The notes under the pieces are model-generated. The model did no database searches. It saw only the letters and a list, made by a program, of their open reading frames with translations, and had not been told where the DNA came from. 6,723 nt of DNA from Actinomycetota bacterium (GTDB taxonomy: Bacteria; Actinomycetota; Thermoleophilia; Gaiellales; Gaiellaceae), in assembly GCA_013812265.1 (NCBI GenBank), contig JACCTQ010000153.1, forward strand, positions 1 through 6,723, given 5' to 3'. The position numbers were made by a program, and so were the translations under genes. Position 1 is the stretch's first letter. Each line of letters begins with the position of its first letter. Below are positions 1-6,707 of this stretch, piece after piece.

Positions 1-167
1 TTGGCCTGCTCCAGCAGGCTGTCGAAGTCGGCCTTCGTGATCGTCTCTTCGCCCACCACGGCGACGGCGTCGCTGGGCACGTCGCCGGGGCCGTCCGAGC
101 CGCCGCAGCCGGCGGCTGTAAGGGCGACGGCAGCAACCAGGATGAGGAGAGAACGGGTGTGTCTCAT
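1..167 (-). CDS. SurA/PrsA-like lipoprotein, N-terminal part only (runs off the left edge)
   Basis: Fifty-five codons of the 5' end are present; the gene continues beyond base 1. The predicted N-terminus is a lipoprotein signal: MRHTR as the charged n-region, a hydrophobic core at residues 7-19, then a lipobox-like TAAGC with the putative lipidated cysteine at Cys21. A short Gly/Ser/Asp/Pro linker follows (residues 22-33). The sequence then enters AVAVVGEETITKADFDSLLE, which matches the opening of SurA/PrsA N-terminal chaperone domains (a 'VNGxxITxxDFD' pattern). The likely role is a membrane-anchored extracytoplasmic foldase, possibly with a peptidyl-prolyl isomerase domain further on, but that domain is outside the window. 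The ATG at 167 is supported by the signal peptide and by GAAGGG at 183-178, ten nt upstream. The gene starts 29 nt after the mfd stop on the same strand, so co-transcription is plausible. Lipoprotein status is well supported; the SurA-like call rests on about 20 residues. Confidence 0.8.
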   Translation of the reverse strand, partial: MRHTRSLLILVAAVALTAAGCGGSDGPGDVPSDAVAVVGEETITKADFDSLLEQA

Positions 168-196
168 AGAAAAAGCGCCCTTCGCAGCGGCGTTCC

Positions 197-3100
197 TCAC
201 GCTGCCCGGCGCACGTCGAGTATAGCATCGACGAGCGACAGCGCTCCCGAGAACCCGTCGTTGCCGTCGCCCCCGCCCGTGGAGCGCAGCGACACCTCCT
301 GATTCGCGCTCGTGTACACAGCAGTCGCGAGGAGGCTTCGCAGCTCGCGCAACTCGGGTGAGCCCAGGACGAGCGGCCCAACTGTCGCGCGACCGGCCCG
401 GAACACGAGGTAGTCGGCGCCCAACTGGGCGAGCTTGAGCTTCGCCTCCTGGATCGCGAAGAGGTTCTCGACCGGCTCCGGGATGGGCCCGAAGCGGTCT
501 TCGGTGGCCGCGCGCAGCTCTCGCAGCTCGTCCTCCGTCTCCGTCAACGCGAGCCGTCGATGGAGGTCGATCTTGAGAGCCTCAGAGCCGATATAGGTCG
601 CTGGCACGTATGCATCGATGCGTGCGTCCACGCGGATGGGCCGCGGAGCCGGCCGTCGCTGGCCGGAGAGCTCCGCCACCGCCTCGTTTAGCAGCTCGAC
701 GTAGAGCTCGAACCCCACGGCGGCCACGTGGCCGGATTGCTCCGAGCCGAGCAGGTCGCCTGCGCCCCGGATCTCCAGGTCACGCATCGCGATCGCGAAG
801 CCCGCGCCCAGCTCGGTGTGGTCGGCGAGCGTCGCGAGCCGCGCCCGGGCTTCGGGCGATAGCTCGCTCGACTCGGGATAGAAGAGGTAGGCGTGAGCGT
901 TCACGTCCGAGCGTCCGACGCGCCCGCGGATCTGGTACAGCTGGGCCAGGCCGAGGGCGTCCGCACGCTCGACGACGAGCGTGTTCGCCTGGGGTATGTC
1001 GAGTCCCGATTCGATGATCGTCGTGGAGACGAGCACGTCGGCGTCGCCACGCAAGAAGCTGATCATCCGGTCCTCGAGCTGCCGCTCACGCATCTTCCCG
1101 TGCGCGACCAGGAACCTGAGATCGGGGCAGAGGTTCCGCAGCTTCTCGGCCGCCTCGTCGATCGTTTCCACCCGGTTGTGGAGATAGAACGCCTGTCCGC
1201 CACGCTCCTGCTCACGCGTCAGAGCCAGGCGGATCAGTTCCTCGTCGTACTCGCCCACGTGGGTTCGGATCGGCCTTCGCCCCTCGGGCGGAGTCTCGAT
1301 GATCGAGATGTCGCGAAGGCCGGAGAGCGACATATGCAGCGTGCGGGGAATCGGCGTGGCCGAGAGCGCAAGCACGTCGACCTCGAGGCGGAGCGAGCGC
1401 AGAAGCTCTTTCTGGGCGACCCCGAAGCGCTGCTCCTCGTCGACTATTACGAGCCCGAGCTCCTTCGGGATCACGTCCCGGGAGAGCACGCGGTGGGTTC
1501 CGATCAGGACGTCCACCTTGCCGGCGGCGAAGTCCCGGAGCACCGCCTTCGTGTCGGCGGCGGACCGGAAGCGCGAGATCATCTCCACGCGAACCGGGAA
1601 ATCGCGATATCGCTCTCGGAAGGTGTTCCAGTGCTGCTGGGCCAGGATCGTCGTGGGCGCCAGCATCAGTGCCTGCTTGCCGTTCACAGCCACCGCGAAA
1701 GCGGCCCGGACAGCGACCTCCGTCTTCCCGAAGCCGACGTCGCCGCACACGAGGCGATCGGTCGGCCGCGGAGCCTCGAGATCCTCCTTCACGGCCTCGA
1801 TCGCGCGCTGCTGGTCGTCCGTCTCCCGGTACGGGAAGGAGGCTTCGAGCCGCTCGAGCCAGTCGTTGGAGAGGTCATAGGGGACTCCGGAGGCTGCCTG
1901 GCGTCGGGCATACAGCGCGAGCAAGTCGCCTGCCAGCTCCCGGACGCTCTCCCGGGCTCGGCTCTTGAGGAGCTGCCAGGCCTTACCGCCGAGCTTCGAG
2001 AGAGCGGGCACCTTGGCGTCCACGCCGATGTAGCGTGAGATCTTGCCAAGCTGCTCGTGCGGGACGTACAGCCTGTCTTCGCCCCGGAAGCCGACGAACA
2101 GATAGTCGCGCGTGACGCCCGCGACCTCTTTCGTCTCGAAGCCGAGCAGGCGTCCGACGCCGTGATCCTCGTGCACGACGAAGTCACCGGTGCGGAGGTC
2201 GGCAAAGGACTGCAGCGCGCGACCCGCCGGCCGGAGCCTCGACGCCGCCGAGACACGCTTGCGGAACACCTGCGTGTCCGGAAGCAGGACGAGGCCGAGG
2301 TCACGCCAGACGAAGCCGCGGCGCGCGGGCGCGACCGCGAAGAACAGCTTGGCCTCCCGCGGCAAGTCGGCGCCGTCCTCGAGCAGGTGTGCCTCCACCC
2401 GGCGCAGCAGGTTCTGCGTGCGGAGCGCCTCGCCGCGGTGTGGGAAGGCCACCACGACCCGCCGGCCGGCCCGGAGCAGCGCCCCGAGCTCGTTCTCTGC
2501 CTCCGAGAGCCCTCGTGCGGCGAGGGCCGGCTTCTGCGCCTCGAACGCGAACCTCTGCCCCGCCGGGAACGGGTCCAGCTCGGCTGCGCCGTCCAGCGCA
2601 ACGGGCTCGAGCCCTTCCTCCTCCCAGACACGCCTCACCTCGGCCGGCTCCCAGACGAGGTCGGCACTGCCCTCGAGAGGCGGTACGAGGTCGCTCGGGA
2701 CCGGCCGCGCCCCTTCCTCGAGCCAGGGCTCCACGAGGTCGAGCCGGCGCTCCGCAGCCGGATAGACGACGGCGCTGGGGAGAGAGTGCAGCGCACGCTG
2801 GGTGAAGGGCGAGAAGGCGCGAATTGCCTCGATCTCGTCACCGAAGAACTCGATCCGGAGCGGTTCCCTACCCGTCGTGGGGAAGAGGTCGATGATGCCG
2901 CCACGGACTGCGAGCTGCCCCCGCTCGTCCACGCGCTCGACGCGCTCGTACCCGGCTAGCGCCAGTTCCTCGGCGAGCTCCTCGAGCCCCGTCTCGGCGC
3001 CCGAGGTCAGGCGGATCGGAGCCGGACGTGCCTCGACCGGAGGCATGCCTTCCGCGAGCGCGCCGGCAGAGGCGCAGACCAGTCCGCCGGCCTCGAGCAC

Positions 3101-3457
3101 GTCGAGGGCTCGGAAGCGCTCGCCCACCAGGTGCGGCGGTGGCTCGAGCCCCGAGCCCCAGTGGACGCCGCGGCTGGGAAAGAGGGCGACCTGCTCCGGC
3201 CCCAGAAACCAGCCCGCGGCCTCGGCGGCGTCCCGGGCGTCGGCGTCCTCCGGTAGGAGGCACACGAGCGACCGGGCCAGTTGCTCGTGCAGCGCGGCCA
3301 GGACGAGCGGTAAAGCAGGCTCGGAGACGCGCGCCCGGGTAGGCAGCGCGTCCGCGAACGCGCGCAGGCTCTCGCTCGCAGCGAGCTCGCGCACGAAGGT
3401 ATGCAGTACGGGCCGGTCCAAGGCGAAAAGCGGAACCTGCGGTTCCGCGCGTCTCAT
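197..3457 (-). CDS. mfd: Transcription-repair coupling factor Mfd
   Basis: Cytoplasmic SF2 DNA translocase of 1086 aa (E. coli Mfd is 1148). It removes RNA polymerase stalled at DNA lesions and recruits UvrA for nucleotide excision repair. The UvrB-like N-terminal module spans about 1-330 and includes RGGIIDLFP (185-193) and RIEFFGDEIE (201-210). Arg185, Arg201 and Phe205 line up with the UvrA-contacting Arg165, Arg181 and Phe185 of E. coli. The CarD-like RNAP-interaction domain is at about 415-480, with VHEDHGVGR at 428-436. The translocase has Walker A GDVGFGKTE (572-580), motif Ia LAPTTILAQQ (599-608), DEEQ (673-676), SATP (699-702), STTIIESGLDIP (811-822) and QIRGRVGR (842-849). The TRG region is at 878-923 with Arg892 and Arg897; the C-terminal D7 domain runs from about 940 to the end. 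All motifs are intact. The ATG lies 5 nt after the transporter stop with no clear Shine-Dalgarno, suggesting coupled translation. The frame stays open far upstream of 3457, but that stretch encodes Arg/Pro-rich nonsense across the transporter gene. Confidence 0.97.
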   Translation of the reverse strand: MRRAEPQVPLFALDRPVLHTFVRELAASESLRAFADALPTRARVSEPALPLVLAALHEQLARSLVCLLPEDADARDAAEAAGWFLGPEQVALFPSRGVHWGSGLEPPPHLVGERFRALDVLEAGGLVCASAGALAEGMPPVEARPAPIRLTSGAETGLEELAEELALAGYERVERVDERGQLAVRGGIIDLFPTTGREPLRIEFFGDEIEAIRAFSPFTQRALHSLPSAVVYPAAERRLDLVEPWLEEGARPVPSDLVPPLEGSADLVWEPAEVRRVWEEEGLEPVALDGAAELDPFPAGQRFAFEAQKPALAARGLSEAENELGALLRAGRRVVVAFPHRGEALRTQNLLRRVEAHLLEDGADLPREAKLFFAVAPARRGFVWRDLGLVLLPDTQVFRKRVSAASRLRPAGRALQSFADLRTGDFVVHEDHGVGRLLGFETKEVAGVTRDYLFVGFRGEDRLYVPHEQLGKISRYIGVDAKVPALSKLGGKAWQLLKSRARESVRELAGDLLALYARRQAASGVPYDLSNDWLERLEASFPYRETDDQQRAIEAVKEDLEAPRPTDRLVCGDVGFGKTEVAVRAAFAVAVNGKQALMLAPTTILAQQHWNTFRERYRDFPVRVEMISRFRSAADTKAVLRDFAAGKVDVLIGTHRVLSRDVIPKELGLVIVDEEQRFGVAQKELLRSLRLEVDVLALSATPIPRTLHMSLSGLRDISIIETPPEGRRPIRTHVGEYDEELIRLALTREQERGGQAFYLHNRVETIDEAAEKLRNLCPDLRFLVAHGKMRERQLEDRMISFLRGDADVLVSTTIIESGLDIPQANTLVVERADALGLAQLYQIRGRVGRSDVNAHAYLFYPESSELSPEARARLATLADHTELGAGFAIAMRDLEIRGAGDLLGSEQSGHVAAVGFELYVELLNEAVAELSGQRRPAPRPIRVDARIDAYVPATYIGSEALKIDLHRRLALTETEDELRELRAATEDRFGPIPEPVENLFAIQEAKLKLAQLGADYLVFRAGRATVGPLVLGSPELRELRSLLATAVYTSANQEVSLRSTGGGDGNDGFSGALSLVDAILDVRRAA
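3426..3448 (-). promoter_or_regulatory. Terminator-like hairpin with U4 tail at the start of mfd
   Basis: On the minus strand GCGGAACC-GCA-GGTTCCGC forms a perfect 8-bp stem with a 3-nt loop (3448-3430), followed directly by TTTT (3429-3426). It begins 10 nt into the mfd reading frame, in codons 4-10, and lies 15 nt after the transporter stop codon. The form is that of a weak intrinsic terminator or pause hairpin. The U-run is shorter than in typical strong terminators and is followed by CGCC. An 8-bp stem alone can arise by chance in GC-rich DNA, so the case rests on the U4 tail and the gene-junction position. Function is inferred, not shown. Confidence 0.35.
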
Positions 3458-3462
3458 GCTAC

Positions 3463-5352
3463 TCAGCCGTCGAGGTACGCCCGCGCCTGGAGGGTGAAGA
3501 GCTCGGAGTACAGCCCGGCTGCGGCCATCAGCTCGCCGTGCGAGCCTTCCTCGACCACCCGCCCGCGGTCGAGCACATAGATCCGGTCCGCCGAGCGCAC
3601 GCTCGAGAAGCGGTGCGAGATGAGGAGGACGGAGCGCCCCTCGAGCAACTCTCGCAGCCGTTCGAACAGCCTGCTCTCCGCGCGCGCGTCGAGGGCCGCC
3701 GTCGGCTCGTCGAGGATCACGAACGGCGCGTCGCGGAAGAACGCGCGCGCGAGCGCGATTCGCTGCCACTGTCCGATCGAGAGGTCGTAACCGCCGGAGA
3801 ACTCCCGGCCGAGCATCGTCTCGTAGCCTTCCGGAAGGCGCGATAAGAACCCGTCCGCGTCGGCCCGGCGCGAGGCCGCGAGAATGGCGTCGAGCTCCTC
3901 GATGCGCTCGTGGCGACCGAGCCCGATGTTCTCCCGCGCGGGCAGGAGGTAGCGCTCGAAGTCCTGGAAGATGACGGCGACCGACCGCCGCAGATCCGCC
4001 GGGTCGACCTCGGCCGCGTCGAGGTCGTCCCAGAGCACCCGGCCCGAATCCGGCTGGTACAGACCGGCAGCGATCTTGGCGAACGTGGTCTTGCCCGAAC
4101 CGTTCTCGCCCACGAGCGCGACCACCTCGCCGGCGCCGACCTCGATCGAGACTCCGTCGAGCACGCGTCGCGCCGAGTCGGGATACGTGAAGGTGACGTT
4201 CTGGGCCGACAGCCGTCGGAGCGAGCGAGGGGCGGGCGGCGCGCTGCCGTTCTCCGCCTTCGGCTCGAGCGCGAGAAATGCTCGGTAGTCCCGTATGAAG
4301 AGCGTGGCCTCGTAGAGCGTCGTGGCGCTGAAGTAGATACCTCGCACCCGTCCGCTCAGCTGGTAGAGGCCGAAGATCGCCGCTCCTGTCGCGGCGAGCG
4401 TCATCCGGTCGCTGACGTACAGGAATGCGAGCGTCGCCACCACTCCCGCCGTCACCAGCGCGGAAGCTAGGGCGCCGGCGAGCGACCGTAGGGTGCGTCG
4501 CCGCGCGAGCAACCGCAGCTCGGCGATGCGCTCGTCGTAGAGCCGGTCGTAGCGGCGGCGAAGGAAGGGTGCGAGCCCGAAGGCTCGGACCTCCTTCGCC
4601 GGCTCGCGCCCCGTGAGGACTCGCTGGAGGTAGCCGCGCTGGCGCTCGTTCGGCGTCTGGCCGAAGCTGAAGCGGTAGAGGTCGCGACTGTTTCGAGAGG
4701 AGACGAGCATGAGCGGCAGGTAACCGAGCAGCACGAGCGGCAACAGGATCGGTTGGAGCGCGGCGAGCGCGGCGGCGAGCGCGGCGGTGGCGACTAGGGC
4801 CCCGACGACGCCCAGCAGACCGTTCACGGTCTGGAGCGAGCGCCATTGACCCTGCGAACGCGCGCGCTGGAGTTGGTCGTAGAAGTCGGGTGCCTCGAAG
4901 GCGAGCAGGTCGATGCTCGACGAGACGTCGAGCACCCGGTCGAGCGCGCGACGGCCGACGAGCTCGCCGAGCACACGCGTCTGCTCGGCCTCGACGGCGC
5001 GCGCGACGTCGAGGGCGACAGCTATCCCGACGAGGGCGGCGATCTCCGGCAGCAGACCCCTGAAGTCCTTTGCGGCGCCGGCGGCGAGGACGGCCGAGAA
5101 CACCGCCTTCGCGATGAAGAGTTGCGCCGCCACGCCGGCCGCGCTGACGAGCTGGAGGGCCGCGGTGAGCAGAAACTCCTTCCGCCCCGCGTCCCAGACG
5201 AGCCGCAGGGAGTCCGACAGCAGCGCAGGCAGCTCGCGCCAGTTTCCGCCGGTGCCCTCCGGATGCATGATCTCCGACCACGTGCGGGTTCGTCGGGGTC
5301 CGGCGTCCTCCGAGGCCGGCGCGCGACCATCCCCTTCGACCACACCGCCCAT
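3463..5352 (-). CDS. ABC half-exporter, fused permease and ATPase (type I, MsbA-like)
   Basis: A 629-aa inner-membrane half-transporter expected to work as a dimer, using ATP to export an unknown substrate. Six hydrophobic segments lie near residues 59-80, 102-120, 179-199, 201-218, 291-312 and 318-335. The nucleotide-binding domain starts near 380 and is complete: Walker A GENGSGKTT (415-423), Q-loop FQDF (462-465), signature LSIGQ (524-528), Walker B FVILDEP (544-550) with catalytic Glu549, D-loop ALD (553-555) and switch His580. All ATPase residues are canonical, so a homodimer could be active. There is no N-terminal C39 peptidase, so it is not a peptide-processing exporter. The first 28 residues are hydrophilic and uninformative. 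The start at 5352 is chosen because it overlaps the pth stop as TGATG; an in-frame ATG at 5268 (Met29), with GGAG 3 nt upstream, is an alternative. The stop is 5 nt before mfd. The substrate cannot be deduced from sequence or neighbours. Confidence 0.93.
   Translation of the reverse strand: MGGVVEGDGRAPASEDAGPRRTRTWSEIMHPEGTGGNWRELPALLSDSLRLVWDAGRKEFLLTAALQLVSAAGVAAQLFIAKAVFSAVLAAGAAKDFRGLLPEIAALVGIAVALDVARAVEAEQTRVLGELVGRRALDRVLDVSSSIDLLAFEAPDFYDQLQRARSQGQWRSLQTVNGLLGVVGALVATAALAAALAALQPILLPLVLLGYLPLMLVSSRNSRDLYRFSFGQTPNERQRGYLQRVLTGREPAKEVRAFGLAPFLRRRYDRLYDERIAELRLLARRRTLRSLAGALASALVTAGVVATLAFLYVSDRMTLAATGAAIFGLYQLSGRVRGIYFSATTLYEATLFIRDYRAFLALEPKAENGSAPPAPRSLRRLSAQNVTFTYPDSARRVLDGVSIEVGAGEVVALVGENGSGKTTFAKIAAGLYQPDSGRVLWDDLDAAEVDPADLRRSVAVIFQDFERYLLPARENIGLGRHERIEELDAILAASRRADADGFLSRLPEGYETMLGREFSGGYDLSIGQWQRIALARAFFRDAPFVILDEPTAALDARAESRLFERLRELLEGRSVLLISHRFSSVRSADRIYVLDRGRVVEEGSHGELMAAAGLYSELFTLQARAYLDG
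4756..4785 (-). repeat. Three copies of a 9-bp unit inside the ABC exporter gene
   Basis: On the plus strand gagcgcggc occurs at 4756-4764, 4765-4773 and 4777-4785, with a single ggc between the second and third copies. Read on the coding strand this gives the Ala-Ala-Leu repeats of AALAAALAAL (residues 190-199) at the end of the third predicted membrane helix. The units are multiples of three, so slippage would add or remove residues in the helix without shifting the frame. It may simply reflect an Ala/Leu-rich helix in a GC-rich genome. Confidence 0.6.
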
Positions 5353-5948
5353 CAGTTGTAGCGCGCCTGGGCGGCGTCGAGCCCGTCCGCGAGCACCGAC
5401 TCGACCGCGTCGGCCGCTCGGCCGACAAGGACATCGACATCCACGTCCGGCTCGAACGGAGACAGCACGTAGTCGGCCACGGAGCGCCGATCGCCGTGAT
5501 CGGGACGACCGACCCCGATGCGCAACCGCAGGAAGTCCTGCGAGCCCAGTACCTGAGCGATCGAGCGCAGCCCGTTGTGGCCGCCAAGGCCACCGCCTCG
5601 CCGAGCCTGCAGCCTCCCCTCGCGCAGATCGACGTCATCGTGCACGACGAGCAACGCGTTGGTCTCGGTCTTGAAGAAGCGCGCAGCTGCTCCGATCGAG
5701 CGGCCGGACTCGTTCATGAACGTCTCCGGTTTCAGGAGCGCGACACGCCGGCCAGCGATCCGTAGCTCGGCCACACGCCCTGCGAACTTCGACCGGAACG
5801 AGCCACCGTGCCGGCGCGCCAGCTCGTCGGCGACGAGCCAGCCGATGTTGTGGCGCGTGCTCTCGTAGCTCCGCCCCGGATTGCCGAGACCCGCGACGAG
5901 CAGGTCGAGCGTCGAGGAGCTCTCGCTCCGACGACGCAACAGTCGCAT
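5352..5948 (-). CDS. pth: Peptidyl-tRNA hydrolase (Pth)
   Basis: A 198-aa cytoplasmic esterase that cleaves peptidyl-tRNA released from stalled ribosomes, freeing tRNA and peptide. Family motifs are all present: GLGNPG (20-25, Asn23 equivalent to E. coli Asn10), the catalytic base in TRHNIGW (His33, equivalent to His20), PETFMNESG (74-82, Met78/Asn79 matching Met67/Asn68), VVHDDVDL (101-108, with the aspartate that supports the base) and GGHNGLRSI (122-130, Asn125 equivalent to Asn114). Length fits the family. The start at 5948 gives a basic lead of about 13 residues (MRLLRRRSE...) before the conserved strand, longer than in E. coli. GGGCGGGG just upstream may act as a G-rich ribosome site. 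The frame opens further upstream to 6050, but that part overlaps the rplY 3' end and is not Pth-like. The stop TGA shares one base with the transporter ATG, so translation of the two is probably coupled. Confidence 0.96.
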   Translation of the reverse strand: MRLLRRRSESSSTLDLLVAGLGNPGRSYESTRHNIGWLVADELARRHGGSFRSKFAGRVAELRIAGRRVALLKPETFMNESGRSIGAAARFFKTETNALLVVHDDVDLREGRLQARRGGGLGGHNGLRSIAQVLGSQDFLRLRIGVGRPDHGDRRSVADYVLSPFEPDVDVDVLVGRAADAVESVLADGLDAAQARYN

Positions 5949-5953
5949 ACCCC

Positions 5954-5980
5954 GCCCGGCCCGGCTAGCCCTGGCCGGGC
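5954..5980 (-). promoter_or_regulatory. GC-rich hairpin between rplY and pth
   Basis: In the 34-bp rplY-pth gap the minus strand carries GCCCGGC (5980-5974), which can pair with either of two overlapping copies of GCCGGGC, at 5965-5959 or at 5960-5954. The first pairing gives a 7-bp stem with an 8-nt loop; the second can extend to 8 bp with an 11-nt loop and ends 5 nt before the pth ATG, next to the G-rich putative ribosome site. There is no U-run after it, so it is not a canonical terminator. Roles in mRNA processing, stability or access to the pth start are possible but unproven. Confidence 0.4.
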
Positions 5981-5982
5981 AC

Positions 5983-6693
5983 TTAGCCGGAGGTCGTCCC
6001 CGGTGATCCGGCCGCGTCGGCGTCCGACTCCGCCGGAACGTCCGCCGCACCTTCCGGAGCCTCCTCGCCGTCCGGCACCTCCATGCCCTCCTCGAGCTCC
6101 TCCTCCTCCTCGGGCTCCACGATCAGAGTCGGCATCGTGACCGTCGCGAGCACCGTCTCCTCCGGGTCGTCCAGATAGCTGACGCCTTCCCGCTCGTCGA
6201 GATCGGCGAGTCGCAGCGTGTCCCCGATTGCCATCCCGCTGACGTCGAGCTCGATCCGGTCGGGGATCTCCATCGGCAGCGCCTCGACGTTGATCTCCCG
6301 CGAGACCTGCGACAGCACACCGCCCTCGTTGACGCCCACCGGCTCGCCTATGAGCTCGACGACGACTTGCGCGTGGATGGGTTGGTCGAGCCGGACCTCC
6401 TGGAGATCGACATGCGAGATCCAGCCGCGTAGAGGGTCCTGCTGGTACTCCTTGAGGATCGAGGCGTGCGTCGTCTTCTGTCCTTCCAGCACGACGTCGA
6501 GGATCGTGTGTAGGCCGTGCGAGCCGGTCAGAACGCGGCGAAGCGCCCGTTCCGGAACGCTGATGGCGTGCGGCTTCTTTCCCCGCCCGTAGAGAACACC
6601 GGGGATCATCCCGTCTTTGCGCAGGCGCCGCGAAGCGGCGGAACCGACGCTCTCGCGCTCCTTGACCTCGAGTTTGACCCTGTCACCGGCCAC
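5983..6693 (-). CDS. rplY: 50S ribosomal protein bL25, CTC type
   Basis: A 236-aa two-domain bL25, the CTC/TL5 form that binds 5S rRNA in the large ribosomal subunit and belongs to the general stress protein family. The N-terminal 5S-binding domain (about 1-93) shows SAASRRLRKDGMIPGVLYG (18-36) and the typical GWISHVDLQEV (90-100). The C-terminal CTC domain (about 94-190) contains VELIGEPVGVNEGG (112-125), INVEALPMEIPDRIELDVS (134-152) and IGDTLRLADL (156-165). The remaining 45 or so residues form an acidic Glu/Asp/Ala/Pro tail without expected fold. The start is a GTG at 6693, chosen because the family sequence begins there and no in-frame upstream start is visible; no Shine-Dalgarno precedes it. 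It is the first gene of the visible operon and leads into pth after 34 bp. Confidence 0.96.
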   Translation of the reverse strand: MAGDRVKLEVKERESVGSAASRRLRKDGMIPGVLYGRGKKPHAISVPERALRRVLTGSHGLHTILDVVLEGQKTTHASILKEYQQDPLRGWISHVDLQEVRLDQPIHAQVVVELIGEPVGVNEGGVLSQVSREINVEALPMEIPDRIELDVSGMAIGDTLRLADLDEREGVSYLDDPEETVLATVTMPTLIVEPEEEEELEEGMEVPDGEEAPEGAADVPAESDADAAGSPGTTSG

Positions 6694-6701
6694 GGCGGCG
6701 A

Positions 6702-6707
6702 AGTGTA
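6702..6707 (-). promoter_or_regulatory. Possible -10 element for a leaderless rplY transcript
   Basis: Reading the minus strand, TACACT (6707-6702) fits the TAnnnT -10 pattern and ends 8 nt before the rplY GTG. Transcription from it would begin at or within a couple of bases of the start codon. That fits with the absence of a ribosome site in the 30 nt visible. The -35 position would lie just off the window edge. TTGACT at 6718-6713 is only 5 nt from the hexamer, so it cannot be its -35 partner. Leaderless genes are common in actinobacteria; this case is inferred from one hexamer. Confidence 0.3.

Noticed and set aside
98..117. Inverted repeat agccgcc/ggcggct inside the lipoprotein gene.
   Set aside because: It falls on Ala/Gly codons of the lipobox region (AAGCGGS), where GC-rich palindromes arise from codon use, and there is no U-run or gene junction.
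168..196. Possible intrinsic terminator after mfd: a 4-bp CGCC/GGCG stem followed by C and U5.
   Set aside because: The stem is only 4 bp with a 9-nt loop, too weak for a terminator, and the U-run sits immediately before the start of the lipoprotein gene. An accidental spacer is more likely.
893..2959. Long plus-strand open frames at 893-2038 (381 aa) and 2057-2959 (300 aa) opposite mfd.
   Set aside because: They are antisense to the well-conserved mfd and show no recognisable domain. Their composition is what antisense of a GC-rich gene gives.
5577..5593. Inverted repeat gtggcc/ggccac in pth.
   Set aside because: A 6-bp stem in the codons of the conserved GGLGGHNG segment; explained by protein conservation and GC-rich codons.
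3458..5638. The mfd reading frame stays open for about 2.2 kb upstream of the mfd ATG, suggesting a giant fusion protein of about 1800 aa.
   Set aside because: The upstream part translates to Arg/Pro/Ala-rich sequence with no family motif, and it overlaps two genes with perfect motifs in other frames. It is a stop-poor frame caused by high GC.
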